Assembly (NCBI GenBank): GCA_003506895.1
Contig: DNXO01000053.1
Location: 38,307 to 73,657 of the forward strand
Length of the DNA stretch: 35,351 nt
Direction of reading: 5' to 3'
Origin: Acetobacteraceae bacterium
GTDB lineage: Bacteria > Pseudomonadota > Alphaproteobacteria > Acetobacterales > Acetobacteraceae
Below the pieces are notes generated by a model. That model had not been told where the DNA came from and did not search any database. It saw nothing but the letters and a program-made list of their open reading frames with translations. Below, one piece after another: positions 22,517 through 31,056 of this stretch (positions within the stretch are counted from its first letter, which is position 1; each line of letters opens with the position of its first letter). Position numbers and translations under genes: made by a program.

Positions 22517-22813
22517 ATGCGCATATCTCCCGTCCTGCCGTTACTTTTCCTGATGTCCGGCATATTGACCGCCTGCGACCACAACATCGACGGGATCGCC
22601 CGACTGAATGAAATTCCATTTGGCGGCACGAACGACGTCAATATCGCCGCGATGGTCGCCAACCCGGCGGACCTTGTCCGTGGACGGGGCGAAACCGCGG
22701 TCAGCGGCAAATCCGCCGATGCGCCAATCCAGCGCCTGGACACCGACCATGCCAAGACGCTGTTGAATTCGGGACAAGCCTCGACCAGCAGCGGGGGTGC
22801 GTCCGGTGGATAG
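22517..22813 (+). CDS. cpaD: Short CpaD-like pilus lipoprotein
   Basis: This encodes a 98-residue probable lipoprotein with lipobox LTAC (MRISPVLPLLFLMSGILTAC). The segment GGTNDVNIAAMVANPADLVR, followed by GRGET, resembles the conserved C-terminal motif of CpaD proteins (NLAAMVANPxDLVxGR). Typical CpaD is about twice as long, so this is a minimal version lacking the N-terminal domain. The ATG at 22517 was preferred because GTGAGG lies 6-8 bases before it; a GTG at 22505 overlapping the cpaC stop is the alternative. Position between cpaC and cpaE is exactly that of cpaD. Its 3' end overlaps the cpaE start. Confidence 0.75.
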   Translation: MRISPVLPLLFLMSGILTACDHNIDGIARLNEIPFGGTNDVNIAAMVANPADLVRGRGETAVSGKSADAPIQRLDTDHAKTLLNSGQASTSSGGASGG

Positions 22814-24068
22814 CGTCAGCGAAATCCAGGACCTCGTAACGGACCCTGGCAGTCCGCTGCGGCATGACCGGCGGCATCTGATTGCATTCGTGACGGACGC
22901 CGACTCTGAACGAGTTCTGCGATCCTCCCTGTCGGACATGCTGCCGGAGCCACCCGATATCCGACGTGGTGGAATCCGGGCGGCCTATGCCGCGATGCAA
23001 AAGACGACCTCGCCACGGATCCTGATCGTGGATGTCACCGGCGAGGAACATGCGTTGAAAGCGCTCGCCGATCTGGCGCACGTCGTGGAACCCGATGTCT
23101 GCGTGCTGGTGATCGGCGAGCTGGAGGGGTTGGAATTCTACCGAGAGATCACCCGCGGCCTGGGGGCGGCCGACTATCTGCCGAAGCCTCTCGCACGCGA
23201 CCTGGTCATCCGCCATTTCGGCAGCTTCGTTCTTGGCCGTTCGCCATCGGCGTCAACCGCCCTGGGCGGGCGCGTGGTCGCGGTTACCGGGATTCGCGGG
23301 GGCTGCGGCGCCAGTTCGATCGCTACGAACCTTGCCTGGCATTTCGGCGTTACCCTGCGGCATCACACCGTGCTGGTCGATCCGGATCTGTATCGTGGCA
23401 ATGCGGCCTATCTGCTGAACGTACATCCAGGCGAGGGGCTGCAGGCCGCGCTGGAATCGCCAGAACGAATCGATTCGCTGTTGGCCGAGCGGGCGGCGCA
23501 GCCGGCGGCGGACCGATTGCATGTGCTGGCCGGCGAATCCCCGATGGGGGCACAGCCGAAGTTCGCCGCCGGCGCGGCCGACGCGCTGATCGACGCACTG
23601 CGGAAGCGTTACAATTTCATTATCCTGGACGTTCCGCTCGCGCCGATCCCCTTATATCGCGAGCTTCTGTCCAAGGCCCATCAGCAGATTCTGGTGATGG
23701 AGCCCAGCCTGGTCAGCCTGCGGGATGTTTTGCGGATGACACCGCAATCGCAAGGCAAGGTCCAAGGTCAGCTACCGTTGTTGCTGCTCAACCGCCTCGG
23801 CCTGCCAGGCGGCCTGACCCGCCGCCAGGTCGAGGACGGGCTGAAGCGCAAACTTGATCTCGTGATCCCCGATCTGCCACGGCAGTTGCGAATGGCGGCC
23901 AATCTTGGCGAGCCAGCCATTATAAACAACGCCGCCTATCGCAAGGTCATCGCGGAGCTCGCTCGCTCCGTTGCGGGCGCTGGCTTGCTCGATACCCTCG
24001 CCGGTTCGGCACCGCCGCCCCCCGAGCGCAAGCGTGGTGGCTGGTTTAGCTTGGGCCGCAACAAATGA
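22797..24068 (+). CDS. cpaE: Tad pilus localisation ATPase CpaE/TadZ
   Basis: This encodes a protein of up to 423 residues. An N-terminal atypical receiver domain (about 25-145, keeping YLPKP) is followed by a ParA/MinD-like domain beginning GRVVAVTGIRGGCGASSIAT. The deviant Walker A motif has Arg where the signature Lys of KGGxGKT would be and Ala in place of the second Lys. CpaE/TadZ places the Tad machinery in the cell, often at a pole. The start is GTG: 22797 and 22806 are both possible, each inside the end of cpaD. The C-terminus is basic (ERKRGGWFSLGRNK). Confidence 0.9.
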   Translation: MRPVDSVSEIQDLVTDPGSPLRHDRRHLIAFVTDADSERVLRSSLSDMLPEPPDIRRGGIRAAYAAMQKTTSPRILIVDVTGEEHALKALADLAHVVEPDVCVLVIGELEGLEFYREITRGLGAADYLPKPLARDLVIRHFGSFVLGRSPSASTALGGRVVAVTGIRGGCGASSIATNLAWHFGVTLRHHTVLVDPDLYRGNAAYLLNVHPGEGLQAALESPERIDSLLAERAAQPAADRLHVLAGESPMGAQPKFAAGAADALIDALRKRYNFIILDVPLAPIPLYRELLSKAHQQILVMEPSLVSLRDVLRMTPQSQGKVQGQLPLLLLNRLGLPGGLTRRQVEDGLKRKLDLVIPDLPRQLRMAANLGEPAIINNAAYRKVIAELARSVAGAGLLDTLAGSAPPPPERKRGGWFSLGRNK

Positions 24069-25426
24069 GCATGACTGTGCAGCCCCAATTCGGCCGGCGC
24101 GCGCACGAGATGCCGGCAGCCGTGGTCCGCCCACCGCCCCCAGAAATCGACGATACGCCGGTAGCGACACCGCCGGCCCAGGCGATCAATGAAATCCGTA
24201 CACTTTGTCTTAGCCGCCTGGAGCCGGGCGCGGTCGCCGGCATGTCGCCCGAACGGCTATCCGGAGACATGGAGAGGCTGATCTCCGAGATCGCGACGCA
24301 AAACCGCATTCAGTTGAACGCCCGCGAACAGCGCGGTCTGGCCGCCGAACTAGTTCATGACATCATCGGCCTGGGCCCGCTGGAGCCCCTGCTGGCTGAC
24401 GAAACGATCAGCGACATCATGGTGAACGGTCCCGACCGTATATTTGTCGAACGCCGCGGCAAGACAGTGCAATCCACTGTTCGTTTCCGCGACCAACAGC
24501 ATCTTTCCGGCATCTGCCAGCGGATCGCCGCCGCGATCGGCCGCCGCGTCGATGAATCAAGCCCGATGGTGGACGCCCGCCTGAAGGATGGGTCGCGCGT
24601 CAATATCGTTTTCCCCCCGCTTGCGCTGGACGGCCCTTACGTCTCTATCCGGAAATTCGGAAAGAAGCCGATCGACCTCGCGAAACTGGTGGAGTTCGGC
24701 GCGCTGACACCCACGGTGGCAAAGGCGCTGGAAATCGCCGCCAAGTGCCGGTTGAATGTTATCATCTCAGGCGGCACGGGGTCCGGCAAAACCACGATGA
24801 TGAACGCGCTTTCGCGCTTCATCGCGCTGGACGAACGTGTTCTGACCGTCGAGGACGCAGCCGAACTACAGTTGCAGCAGCCGCACGTCGTACGGCTTGA
24901 AACACGTCCCAACAGCCTTGAGGGCAAGGGCGAGGTCACCCAGCGCGAGTTGGTCCGCAACGCCCTGCGGATGCGGCCAGACCGCATCATCATCGGCGAG
25001 GTGCGCGGCGGCGAGGCGTTCGACATGTTGCAGGCCATGAACACCGGCCACGATGGCAGCATGTCCACCATCCACGCCAACAACACCCGCGACGCCCTGA
25101 TCCGCATCGAGAATATGGTGCAGATGGGCCATATGGGCCTTCCCTCCCTGGCGATCCGAACGCAAATCGTCGGGGCGGTGGATCTGATCATCCAGGTCGC
25201 CCGTCAGCGCGACGGCGGCCGCCGGGTAACGCAGGTCACCGAGATCTGCGGCATGGAAGGCGATGTCATATCGATCAACGACCTCTTTACCCTGGAACTT
25301 CAGGGTCAGGACCGGGACGGCAGGTTGTTTGGCAAATACCACCGCAGCCGGGTGGCACCAAGCTTCGCGGCACGATTGGTTTACTTCGGGCTGGACAAAG
25401 CCTGGGAAGAGATGATGGCGGAATAA
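24065..25426 (+). CDS. cpaF: Tad pilus assembly ATPase CpaF/TadA
   Basis: This encodes a 453-residue hexameric cytoplasmic ATPase of the type II/IV secretion family that powers pilus assembly. The N-terminal ~85 residues are variable and Pro-rich at first. GLGPLEPLLADETISDIMVN is the CpaF-type signature, Walker A is GGTGSGKTT (236-244), TVEDAAELQL is the Asp box, RIIIGEVRGGEAFD is Walker B, and STIHANN is the His box. All catalytic residues are present. The ATG overlaps the cpaE stop (ATGA). Confidence 0.96.
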   Translation: MSMTVQPQFGRRAHEMPAAVVRPPPPEIDDTPVATPPAQAINEIRTLCLSRLEPGAVAGMSPERLSGDMERLISEIATQNRIQLNAREQRGLAAELVHDIIGLGPLEPLLADETISDIMVNGPDRIFVERRGKTVQSTVRFRDQQHLSGICQRIAAAIGRRVDESSPMVDARLKDGSRVNIVFPPLALDGPYVSIRKFGKKPIDLAKLVEFGALTPTVAKALEIAAKCRLNVIISGGTGSGKTTMMNALSRFIALDERVLTVEDAAELQLQQPHVVRLETRPNSLEGKGEVTQRELVRNALRMRPDRIIIGEVRGGEAFDMLQAMNTGHDGSMSTIHANNTRDALIRIENMVQMGHMGLPSLAIRTQIVGAVDLIIQVARQRDGGRRVTQVTEICGMEGDVISINDLFTLELQGQDRDGRLFGKYHRSRVAPSFAARLVYFGLDKAWEEMMAE

Positions 25427-26389
25427 ATGCCCGAATTTGCCCCCATGACCTTGCTGGTGACCGCACTGCTGATCCTGGTGGGATTCGGCTTTAGCGGATG
25501 GATGGTCGCCCAGAGCCAGGCGCTGGAAAAGCGCCTGATCGCGCGGCGGGAAGATGTCCTGCGCCACCATGTCAGGATCCAGCCGATCGACATCCGCCTG
25601 TTCGCCCGCCCCGCCGCCGCGAAAACCAGCTTCAAGGTCAGGGCCGCCTCCTGGTTCGGTGTCGATCTGGAGCGGCCGGATATCTGTCCGCTGCCTTGGT
25701 GGATCATGGTCGGGGCGGCGGCAATCATCGCGGATATCGCGACTTCAGCACTCTCCTCGCTATTCGGTTCCCTTATTTGGGTGTTGTTCCCGGTCGCCTT
25801 GGTGGTCATCAGCCGAACTATATTTTATTGGTTCAGAACGAAACGCCGGAACAAACTGTTGAGCCAGTTCCCGGATGCGCTGATGATGATCGTCCGCTCG
25901 GTTCGTGTCGGGGTACCGGTAAGCGAAGCGATGCACATCGTCGCCCACGAACAACCCCAGCCGACCGCCAGCGAATTTCGCCTGCTTGCAAATCAGCTTT
26001 CGATCGGCGAACCGCTGGATAAAGCCATCATGTCGATGGCCCGTCACGCTGACGTATCGGATTATCGTTTCTTCGCGATTGCCCTGACGCTGCAAAGCAA
26101 GGCCGGCGGCGCGTTGAGCGGAACACTTGAAGGCCTCGCTGACCTGATACGAAGACGCATCGCGGTGAAGGAACGTGCCCACGCATTGGCATCGGAGGCA
26201 CGCATGAGCATCTATGTGCTGACCGGCCTGCCCGTTCTGGTAGGCGGCGGCATGGCGATCCTGAATCCCGCGTATATCGGTCTGCTGATCACCGATCCGC
26301 TTGGCAACAAACTGCTGACCGCCGCGGTGATGATGCTGCTGACGGGCCTCGCTGTGATGCAGATCATCGTCAAGAAGAGTGTTTCCTGA
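25427..26389 (+). CDS. tadB: Tad pilus inner-membrane platform protein TadB
   Basis: This encodes a 320-residue membrane protein with a type II secretion F (T2SSF) domain at about residues 145-290 (FPDALMMIVRSVRVGVPVSE, GGALSGTLEGLADLIRRRIA, SEARMSIYVLTGLP). Hydrophobic segments are seen at about 5-25, 95-130 and two near the C-terminus. It forms, with TadC, the inner-membrane platform that the CpaF ATPase acts on. It starts directly after the cpaF stop (TAA-ATG), and its last base pairs overlap the tadC start. Confidence 0.93.
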   Translation: MPEFAPMTLLVTALLILVGFGFSGWMVAQSQALEKRLIARREDVLRHHVRIQPIDIRLFARPAAAKTSFKVRAASWFGVDLERPDICPLPWWIMVGAAAIIADIATSALSSLFGSLIWVLFPVALVVISRTIFYWFRTKRRNKLLSQFPDALMMIVRSVRVGVPVSEAMHIVAHEQPQPTASEFRLLANQLSIGEPLDKAIMSMARHADVSDYRFFAIALTLQSKAGGALSGTLEGLADLIRRRIAVKERAHALASEARMSIYVLTGLPVLVGGGMAILNPAYIGLLITDPLGNKLLTAAVMMLLTGLAVMQIIVKKSVS

Positions 26390-27330
26390 TGCCGAACATG
26401 ATCGCCCTGGGTGTCGGCTTTTTCGTTCTCCCACTAGTGGTGGGCGGGGGGATGGTGTTGAGCGGGCTACGCGCCGACCGCAAGCTCGCGGTACGGTTCG
26501 CCGAGTTGCACCGGCCGACTCTCGCCAAGATCGTCGCCACACCCACGCCGGCGGCAAACATCCGCGCTGTTATATTGCGTATGGTGTCCGGTCTTGGTGA
26601 GGCCGTGCTGCGGCTGGGTCTTCTCACCGGCGCTACCAAGAATGACGTCGAAGCCGCCCTGCGCGGCGCGGGCTACACCGGAGCGGGTGCTCTGCGACAG
26701 TTCGTCGGAGCCAAGATCCTGCTGCTGGTGGCCATGCCGCTCGGCATGTGGCTCCTCACCGGCGCGATGGACCTCGCGTTTTCCACCCGGGTGATCGCCA
26801 CCGCGGGAGCCGCGATCGGCGGAATGCTGGCACCGGATTCCTTCGTCACAAAGCTGCGTGAGCGGCACATGAAGAAAATTCGCGATCAACTGCCGGACGC
26901 GCTTGATATGATGGTGATCTGCGCCGGCGCCGGGCTTGGACTTGGCACGACGATTATCCGCGTCGCGCAGGAACTTCAACTGTCGCACCCGGCGGTTGCG
27001 GTCGAATTGGCGCAGACCGCCAACGAGATGCAGATGATGACCGATGGCAAGCTGCCGCTGCTCAATCTGGGCGAGCGGTGCGGCGTCGATAGCGCGAAAC
27101 GGCTGGCGACAACCTTGCTGCAATCCGTGCAATACGGCACGCCGCTAACCGAGGCATTGCGCGGACTTGCGGCCGAGCTGCGTGCCGAAATGATTACCCG
27201 CTTCGAAGCCAGGGCAGCCAGAATGCCGGTTCTGCTGACCCTGCCCATGGTGGCTTTCATTCTTCCTAGCGTCTTTTTGGTCATTGGCGGTCCCGCCGTC
27301 ATTCAGGTGATGCATGCGCTTAGTTCGTAA
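26389..27330 (+). CDS. tadC: Tad pilus inner-membrane platform protein TadC
   Basis: This encodes a 313-residue membrane protein with a T2SSF domain at about residues 165-300 (QLPDALDMMVICAGAGLGLG, TTLLQSVQYGTPLTEALRGL, RFEARAARMPVLLTLPMVAF). An N-terminal helix, a central pair and two C-terminal helices are evident. It partners TadB in the assembly platform. The ATG overlaps the tadB stop (TGATG), and the 3' end overlaps tadD by 17 bases. Confidence 0.93.
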   Translation: MPNMIALGVGFFVLPLVVGGGMVLSGLRADRKLAVRFAELHRPTLAKIVATPTPAANIRAVILRMVSGLGEAVLRLGLLTGATKNDVEAALRGAGYTGAGALRQFVGAKILLLVAMPLGMWLLTGAMDLAFSTRVIATAGAAIGGMLAPDSFVTKLRERHMKKIRDQLPDALDMMVICAGAGLGLGTTIIRVAQELQLSHPAVAVELAQTANEMQMMTDGKLPLLNLGERCGVDSAKRLATTLLQSVQYGTPLTEALRGLAAELRAEMITRFEARAARMPVLLTLPMVAFILPSVFLVIGGPAVIQVMHALSS

Positions 27331-28066
27331 TATTTCCACCGCCCTCGCGCTGGTGATCGCGGTCGCGGGTTGCTCCGCCGGCGGTGGGTCCGCCGACGCT
27401 GCGCGACAAGATGCCAGCATCGGCGACGCGGCGCTGAATGCCGGCTCCCCCGAGTTGGCATTGCGGCTCGCCGACGAGACGTTGAACCAAAGCCCCAACG
27501 ACGCGGGCGCCCTGACCCGGCGCGGCATGGCGTTGACCACCCTCGGCCGCCTGGACGAAGCCCGGGAGAATCTTCGCAAGGCGGTCTCGATCGAACCGCA
27601 TAATGCCAAGGCACTGCTGGCCTTCGGGCGGGTACAGCTTCCAGTCGATCCGGTGGCGGCCGAGGCATCGTTCCAGGCGGTGATCCACCAAGATGGTCAG
27701 AATGCCGCCGCGTTGAACAACCTGGGAATCTCCCGTGATCTTCAAGGCCGGCATGCCGAAGCCGAAGCAGCCTATCGCGCCGCCCTGGCCGCCTCGCCAG
27801 AAATGACCGCCGCGCAAGTCAACCTGGCGCTGTGCCTGGCGATCCGCGGCCAGGGGCACGAGGCGATTGGGCTGTTGCGGCCCCTGGCGGATAGTCCGGG
27901 CGCAACCCGCAAGGTGAAGGAAGACTATGCCGCCGTCCTCGCCATGACCGGGGACCGGCAGGAAGCGGAACAAATTCTGTCGGCCAATATAGCCGCGGGG
28001 GAGTTGGCACCGGCCCTGGATGTGCTCGCATCACTTCGCACCCAGGGGGACAGCGTCACGCGATGA
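27314..28066 (+). CDS. tadD: TPR lipoprotein TadD
   Basis: This encodes a 250-residue protein with a lipoprotein signal peptide (lipobox VAGC, Cys at residue 20) and then TPR repeats from about residue 45 to 190. Visible TPR-like units are LALRLADETLNQSPNDAGAL, TRRGMALTTLGRLDEARENL, AALNNLGISRDLQGRHAEAE and AAYRAALAASPEM. TadD-type lipoproteins act like pilotins, helping the secretin reach the outer membrane. It overlaps tadC at its start and the HTH gene at its end. Confidence 0.9.
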   Translation: MRLVRNISTALALVIAVAGCSAGGGSADAARQDASIGDAALNAGSPELALRLADETLNQSPNDAGALTRRGMALTTLGRLDEARENLRKAVSIEPHNAKALLAFGRVQLPVDPVAAEASFQAVIHQDGQNAAALNNLGISRDLQGRHAEAEAAYRAALAASPEMTAAQVNLALCLAIRGQGHEAIGLLRPLADSPGATRKVKEDYAAVLAMTGDRQEAEQILSANIAAGELAPALDVLASLRTQGDSVTR

Positions 28067-28431
28067 CAAAAATAGTCTTTGGCCACCTCCCGCGGGAAGC
28101 AGTCGGTGGAATGCCCGCCGACCCCATCGAGATCGAACTGTCCCGCCGCGGTACACCGGAAGGCGTGCGAGACCGCGACACCAACCTTACCCTCGCCAAG
28201 GCTCGCCTCGGCGCTCGGATCGTCCGAATCCTGGACGAAGCAGGTCTGTCAATCCGTCAGGCAGAGGTCCGCACCGGTGTCTCCCATATCGAATTCTCCC
28301 GAATTCGTCAGGCAAAGCTGCGTCGATTCACGATCGACCGGTTGATGTCGATCCTGGAATGCCTCGGACAGGACGTGGAGGTCTCGGTCACGGTGCATCC
28401 ACGCAGCATGCCGGCGACCAACGGGAGCTAG
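28063..28431 (+). CDS. Small HTH (HigA-like/HTH_37-type) protein
   Basis: This encodes a 122-residue protein whose residues ~40-110 form an XRE-like HTH of the antitoxin-type HTH_37 class: NLTLAKARLGARIVRILDEA, GLSIRQAEVRTGVSHIEFSR, FTIDRLMSILECLGQDVEV. Relatives usually pair with a RelE/HigB-like toxin encoded next to them, but none is visible here. Its ATG overlaps the tadD stop (ATGA), so it is the last gene of the tad operon. A feedback regulator of pilus genes is a reasonable guess. Its stop codon shares the CTAG at 28428-28431 with the stop of the convergent HIT gene. Confidence 0.8.
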   Translation: MTKIVFGHLPREAVGGMPADPIEIELSRRGTPEGVRDRDTNLTLAKARLGARIVRILDEAGLSIRQAEVRTGVSHIEFSRIRQAKLRRFTIDRLMSILECLGQDVEVSVTVHPRSMPATNGS

Positions 28432-28805
28432 CCGGGGATCATCCGCCCGAGCGGGCGCCCGGCGAACAGATGGACGTGAAAATGCGGCACTTCCTGTCCG
28501 GAATGCTCGCCCATATTCGCCAACAGCCGATACCCCGGCACTTCCAACCCCAAATCCTTGGCGATCTTGCCCACTGCGCGGAAGAACCCAGCGATGTCCG
28601 CCTCACTGGCGGACGCACTGAAGTCGGCGAACGAGCAATAGGGCCCCTTGGGGATCACCAGGATATGCGTCGGCGCCTGCGGATTGATGTCATGGAACGC
28701 CAAGGCGAACGCGTCCTCATACACCTTTTTACAGGGTATCTCGCCGCGCAGGATCCGCGCGAAGATATTCTGGCTGTCGTATGGTGGCAGGCCGCTGACC
28801 GGCAT
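28428..28805 (-). CDS. HIT family (HINT-type) nucleotide-binding protein
   Basis: This encodes a 125-residue histidine-triad protein. The triad reads EVPHFHVHLFAGR, and the N-terminal DSQNIFARILRGEIPCKKVY and ALAFHDINPQAPTHILVIPK are typical of bacterial HINT (HinT) nucleoside phosphoramidases. The biological substrate is unknown. GAGGGGG precedes the ATG by about 8 bases. It is the last gene of the his cluster, a position common in alphaproteobacteria, 76 bases after hisE. Confidence 0.92.
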   Translation of the reverse strand: MPVSGLPPYDSQNIFARILRGEIPCKKVYEDAFALAFHDINPQAPTHILVIPKGPYCSFADFSASASEADIAGFFRAVGKIAKDLGLEVPGYRLLANMGEHSGQEVPHFHVHLFAGRPLGRMIPG

Positions 28806-28881
28806 CGGAATGTCCCCCTCAAACGATTTTCGGGCGCTTTCTTACGATGGCGACCGCCACGCCGCCAGCCACGAAGCCGGT

Positions 28882-29373
28882 TCAGGGGATCTTCGAGGTC
28901 CCCAGACGCCGGCGCACCGCAACCGGCGTCGCCCGAGCGGCCTTTTCGGCGATTCCGCTGACCCCCTCGCGGCGGACCAGTTCCGCCCACACATCCGCCG
29001 GCGCCACACCCGACGACACCCACAACACCAGCAGGTGGTAAAGCACATCGGCGCTTTCGCCGATCAGCGCGTCGCGGTTCCCGGCGACCGCCTCGATCAG
29101 GCATTCCACCGCTTCTTCGCCGAACTTTTGTGCCACCTTTGCCGGCCCGCGCGACAGCAGCCGAGCGGAATGACTAATCGTCGGATCGGCATCGCGGCGG
29201 CTTTCGACGACGGCGAACAGCCGGTCCAGCACAACCGCATCCGAACTCAACGGCGCGGCGGCAACCTTCTTGGTCCCGACCTTCTTTGTCCCGAGCTTCT
29301 TGGCCTTTCCCGCGGGCTTTTTCGTTACCTTCGCGGGCCGCGCGACGGCCTTTTTCTTCGTTGTCTTTGCCAT
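28882..29373 (-). CDS. hisE: Phosphoribosyl-ATP pyrophosphatase with basic N-terminal extension
   Basis: This encodes a 163-residue protein. From about residue 45 it is HisE, the second enzyme of histidine synthesis (PR-ATP to PR-AMP): VLDRLFAVVESRRD, KVAQKFGEEAVECLIEAVAG and GESADVLYHLLVLW carry the acidic MazG-like metal site. The first ~40 residues form a Lys/Ala-rich tail with short repeats (KKLGTKKVGTKKVAA) not found in standard ~105-residue HisE. The ATG at 29373 comes one base after the hisF stop, so the tail is part of the natural reading frame and not a mis-chosen start, although a later start cannot be excluded. Confidence 0.9.
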   Translation of the reverse strand: MAKTTKKKAVARPAKVTKKPAGKAKKLGTKKVGTKKVAAAPLSSDAVVLDRLFAVVESRRDADPTISHSARLLSRGPAKVAQKFGEEAVECLIEAVAGNRDALIGESADVLYHLLVLWVSSGVAPADVWAELVRREGVSGIAEKAARATPVAVRRRLGTSKIP

Positions 29374-29374
29374 G

Positions 29375-30145
29375 TCAGGCAGCCTTCCGGGGTAGCCGAA
29401 CCGGCAGGCCCGCATCGGCGAGTGCCTGCTTGACCTGCGCGATCGTAAACGTGCCGAAGTGAAATACGCTCGCGGCGAGCAGGCCAGTTGCCCCGGCCCG
29501 CGCACCCTCGACAAAATGCTGCAATGTCCCGACGCCGCCCGAGGCGACCACCGGCACCCGCACCGCGCCACAGGCGGCGCGCAGAAGATCGAGATCGAAG
29601 CCCGTGCCGGTCCCGTCGCGATCCATGCTGGTCAGCAGGATTTCGCCCGCCCCCAACGACACGACCTGCCGGCACCATTCGATCGCATCGATCCCGGTGT
29701 CCCGCCGGCCGCCATGGGTGAAGACCGACCACTTGCCCGGCGCGGTCTGCTTGGCATCGACCGCGACCACGACGCACTGGCTGCCGAACTTGGTTGCGGC
29801 TTCGCGCACCAGTTCCGGCCGGGCGACCGCGGCGGAGTTGATGCTGCACTTGTCGGTGCCCGCCAACAACAGCCGGCGCATATCCTCCACGGAGCGGATC
29901 CCGCCGCCGACCGTCAACGGCAGAAACACCCGCGCCGCCGTGCGCGATACCACATCCAGGATCGTGTCCCGGTTTTCGTGACTGGCGGTGATATCCAGGA
30001 ATGTCAGCTCATCCGCGCCGGCGGCGTCATAGACGGCCGCCTGCTCAACCGGATCGCCGGCATCGCGAAGGGAGACGAAGTTCACGCCTTTCACGACGCG
30101 GCCGTCTTTCACGTCCAGGCAAGGAATCACGCGAAGTTTCAACAT
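29375..30145 (-). CDS. hisF: Imidazole glycerol phosphate synthase cyclase subunit
   Basis: This encodes a 256-residue TIM-barrel enzyme that, with HisH, turns PRFAR into imidazole glycerol phosphate and AICAR. The catalytic D11 is in RVIPCLDVKDGRVVKGVNF and the second Asp in LLTSMDRDGT; VGGGIRSVEDM and ASGGVGTLQHF are phosphate-binding loops. Length is standard. It lies 104 bases downstream of hisA; the gap contains an imperfect hairpin (30198-30225) but no gene. Confidence 0.96.
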   Translation of the reverse strand: MLKLRVIPCLDVKDGRVVKGVNFVSLRDAGDPVEQAAVYDAAGADELTFLDITASHENRDTILDVVSRTAARVFLPLTVGGGIRSVEDMRRLLLAGTDKCSINSAAVARPELVREAATKFGSQCVVVAVDAKQTAPGKWSVFTHGGRRDTGIDAIEWCRQVVSLGAGEILLTSMDRDGTGTGFDLDLLRAACGAVRVPVVASGGVGTLQHFVEGARAGATGLLAASVFHFGTFTIAQVKQALADAGLPVRLPRKAA

Positions 30146-30249
30146 GGTGGGGCTTTAGATAGCGCGACAATCCGCGATGCAAGAACTTACGCACATACCG
30201 GACCTGCAATTACAACCAGGACCGGATCACGTCCTAACTTATCCGGATA

Positions 30250-30987
30250 TCAGGCACCAAGAATCGCCAGTGCCTCTGCCGGATCGACTCGACCATCATA
30301 CAGCGCCCGGCCGACGATAACCCCTTCGATTCGCGTGCCTTCGGCGGCTTCCTTCAGCGCGGCCAGGTGCGCCAGCGAGCCTACGCCGCCCGAGGCGATG
30401 ACCGGGGTCGTCAGTTGACGCGACAGCGCGGCCGTCTGCTCAAGGTTCAGACCGCTCAGCATCCCGTCGCGGCCGATGTCGGTATAGATGATCGCGGATA
30501 CGCCTGCGTCCTCGAACCGCAGTCCCAGGTCGGCGGCCGCCATCGTGGACGTCTCCGCCCAGCCTTCGGTCGCGACGAAACCATCGCGTGCATCGATGCC
30601 GACGGCGATGCGGCCGGGAAACGCCTTGCAGGCCTGGATCACCAGATTAGGGTTCTTGGCCGCCGCGCTGCCGAGGATAACGCGGTGGATCCCGGCGGTC
30701 AGCCACGCCTCGATTCCAGCCAGATCGCGGATACCGCCGCCCAACTGCACCGGGATGGTGACGTTCGCCAGGATGGATCGCACCGCATCCGCGTTGACCG
30801 GCTTGCCGGCGAACGCGCCGTTCAGGTCCACGACATGCAGCCAGGAGAATCCGGCCGCCTGCCATGCCTTCGCCTGGGCGCCCGGATCATCGGCATACAC
30901 AGTTGCCTGGTCCATTTCGCCCCGGCGCAAGCGGACGCACTGGCCGTCCTTCAGGTCGATGGCGGGGTAAAGGGTGAGAGAAGTCAT
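30250..30987 (-). CDS. hisA: ProFAR isomerase
   Basis: This encodes a 245-residue TIM-barrel enzyme that isomerises ProFAR to PRFAR in histidine synthesis. The catalytic Asp residues are in LYPAIDLKDGQCVRLRRGEM (D11) and IIYTDIGRDGM; VQLGGGIRDL and ASGGVGSLAHL are phosphate loops. The ATG at 30987 was chosen because the protein then begins just before the conserved first strand; the ribosome-binding site is weak and an ATG at 31002 also exists. Confidence 0.95.
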   Translation of the reverse strand: MTSLTLYPAIDLKDGQCVRLRRGEMDQATVYADDPGAQAKAWQAAGFSWLHVVDLNGAFAGKPVNADAVRSILANVTIPVQLGGGIRDLAGIEAWLTAGIHRVILGSAAAKNPNLVIQACKAFPGRIAVGIDARDGFVATEGWAETSTMAAADLGLRFEDAGVSAIIYTDIGRDGMLSGLNLEQTAALSRQLTTPVIASGGVGSLAHLAALKEAAEGTRIEGVIVGRALYDGRVDPAEALAILGA

Positions 30988-31056
30988 ACAACATAGTCCC
31001 ATCGCGTCGGGGGCAGGGTCGGGATCGCCCCGCCGAGACGACAAAAAGCGCGATTG

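Noticed and set aside
28063..28431. Toxin-antitoxin module
   Set aside because: Only the antitoxin-like HTH is present; both neighbours are tadD and a HIT protein, with no toxin-like frame.
30198..30225. Imperfect hairpin between hisA and hisF
   Set aside because: Stem of 8/9 pairs without a U-tract inside an operon; too weak to call a terminator.
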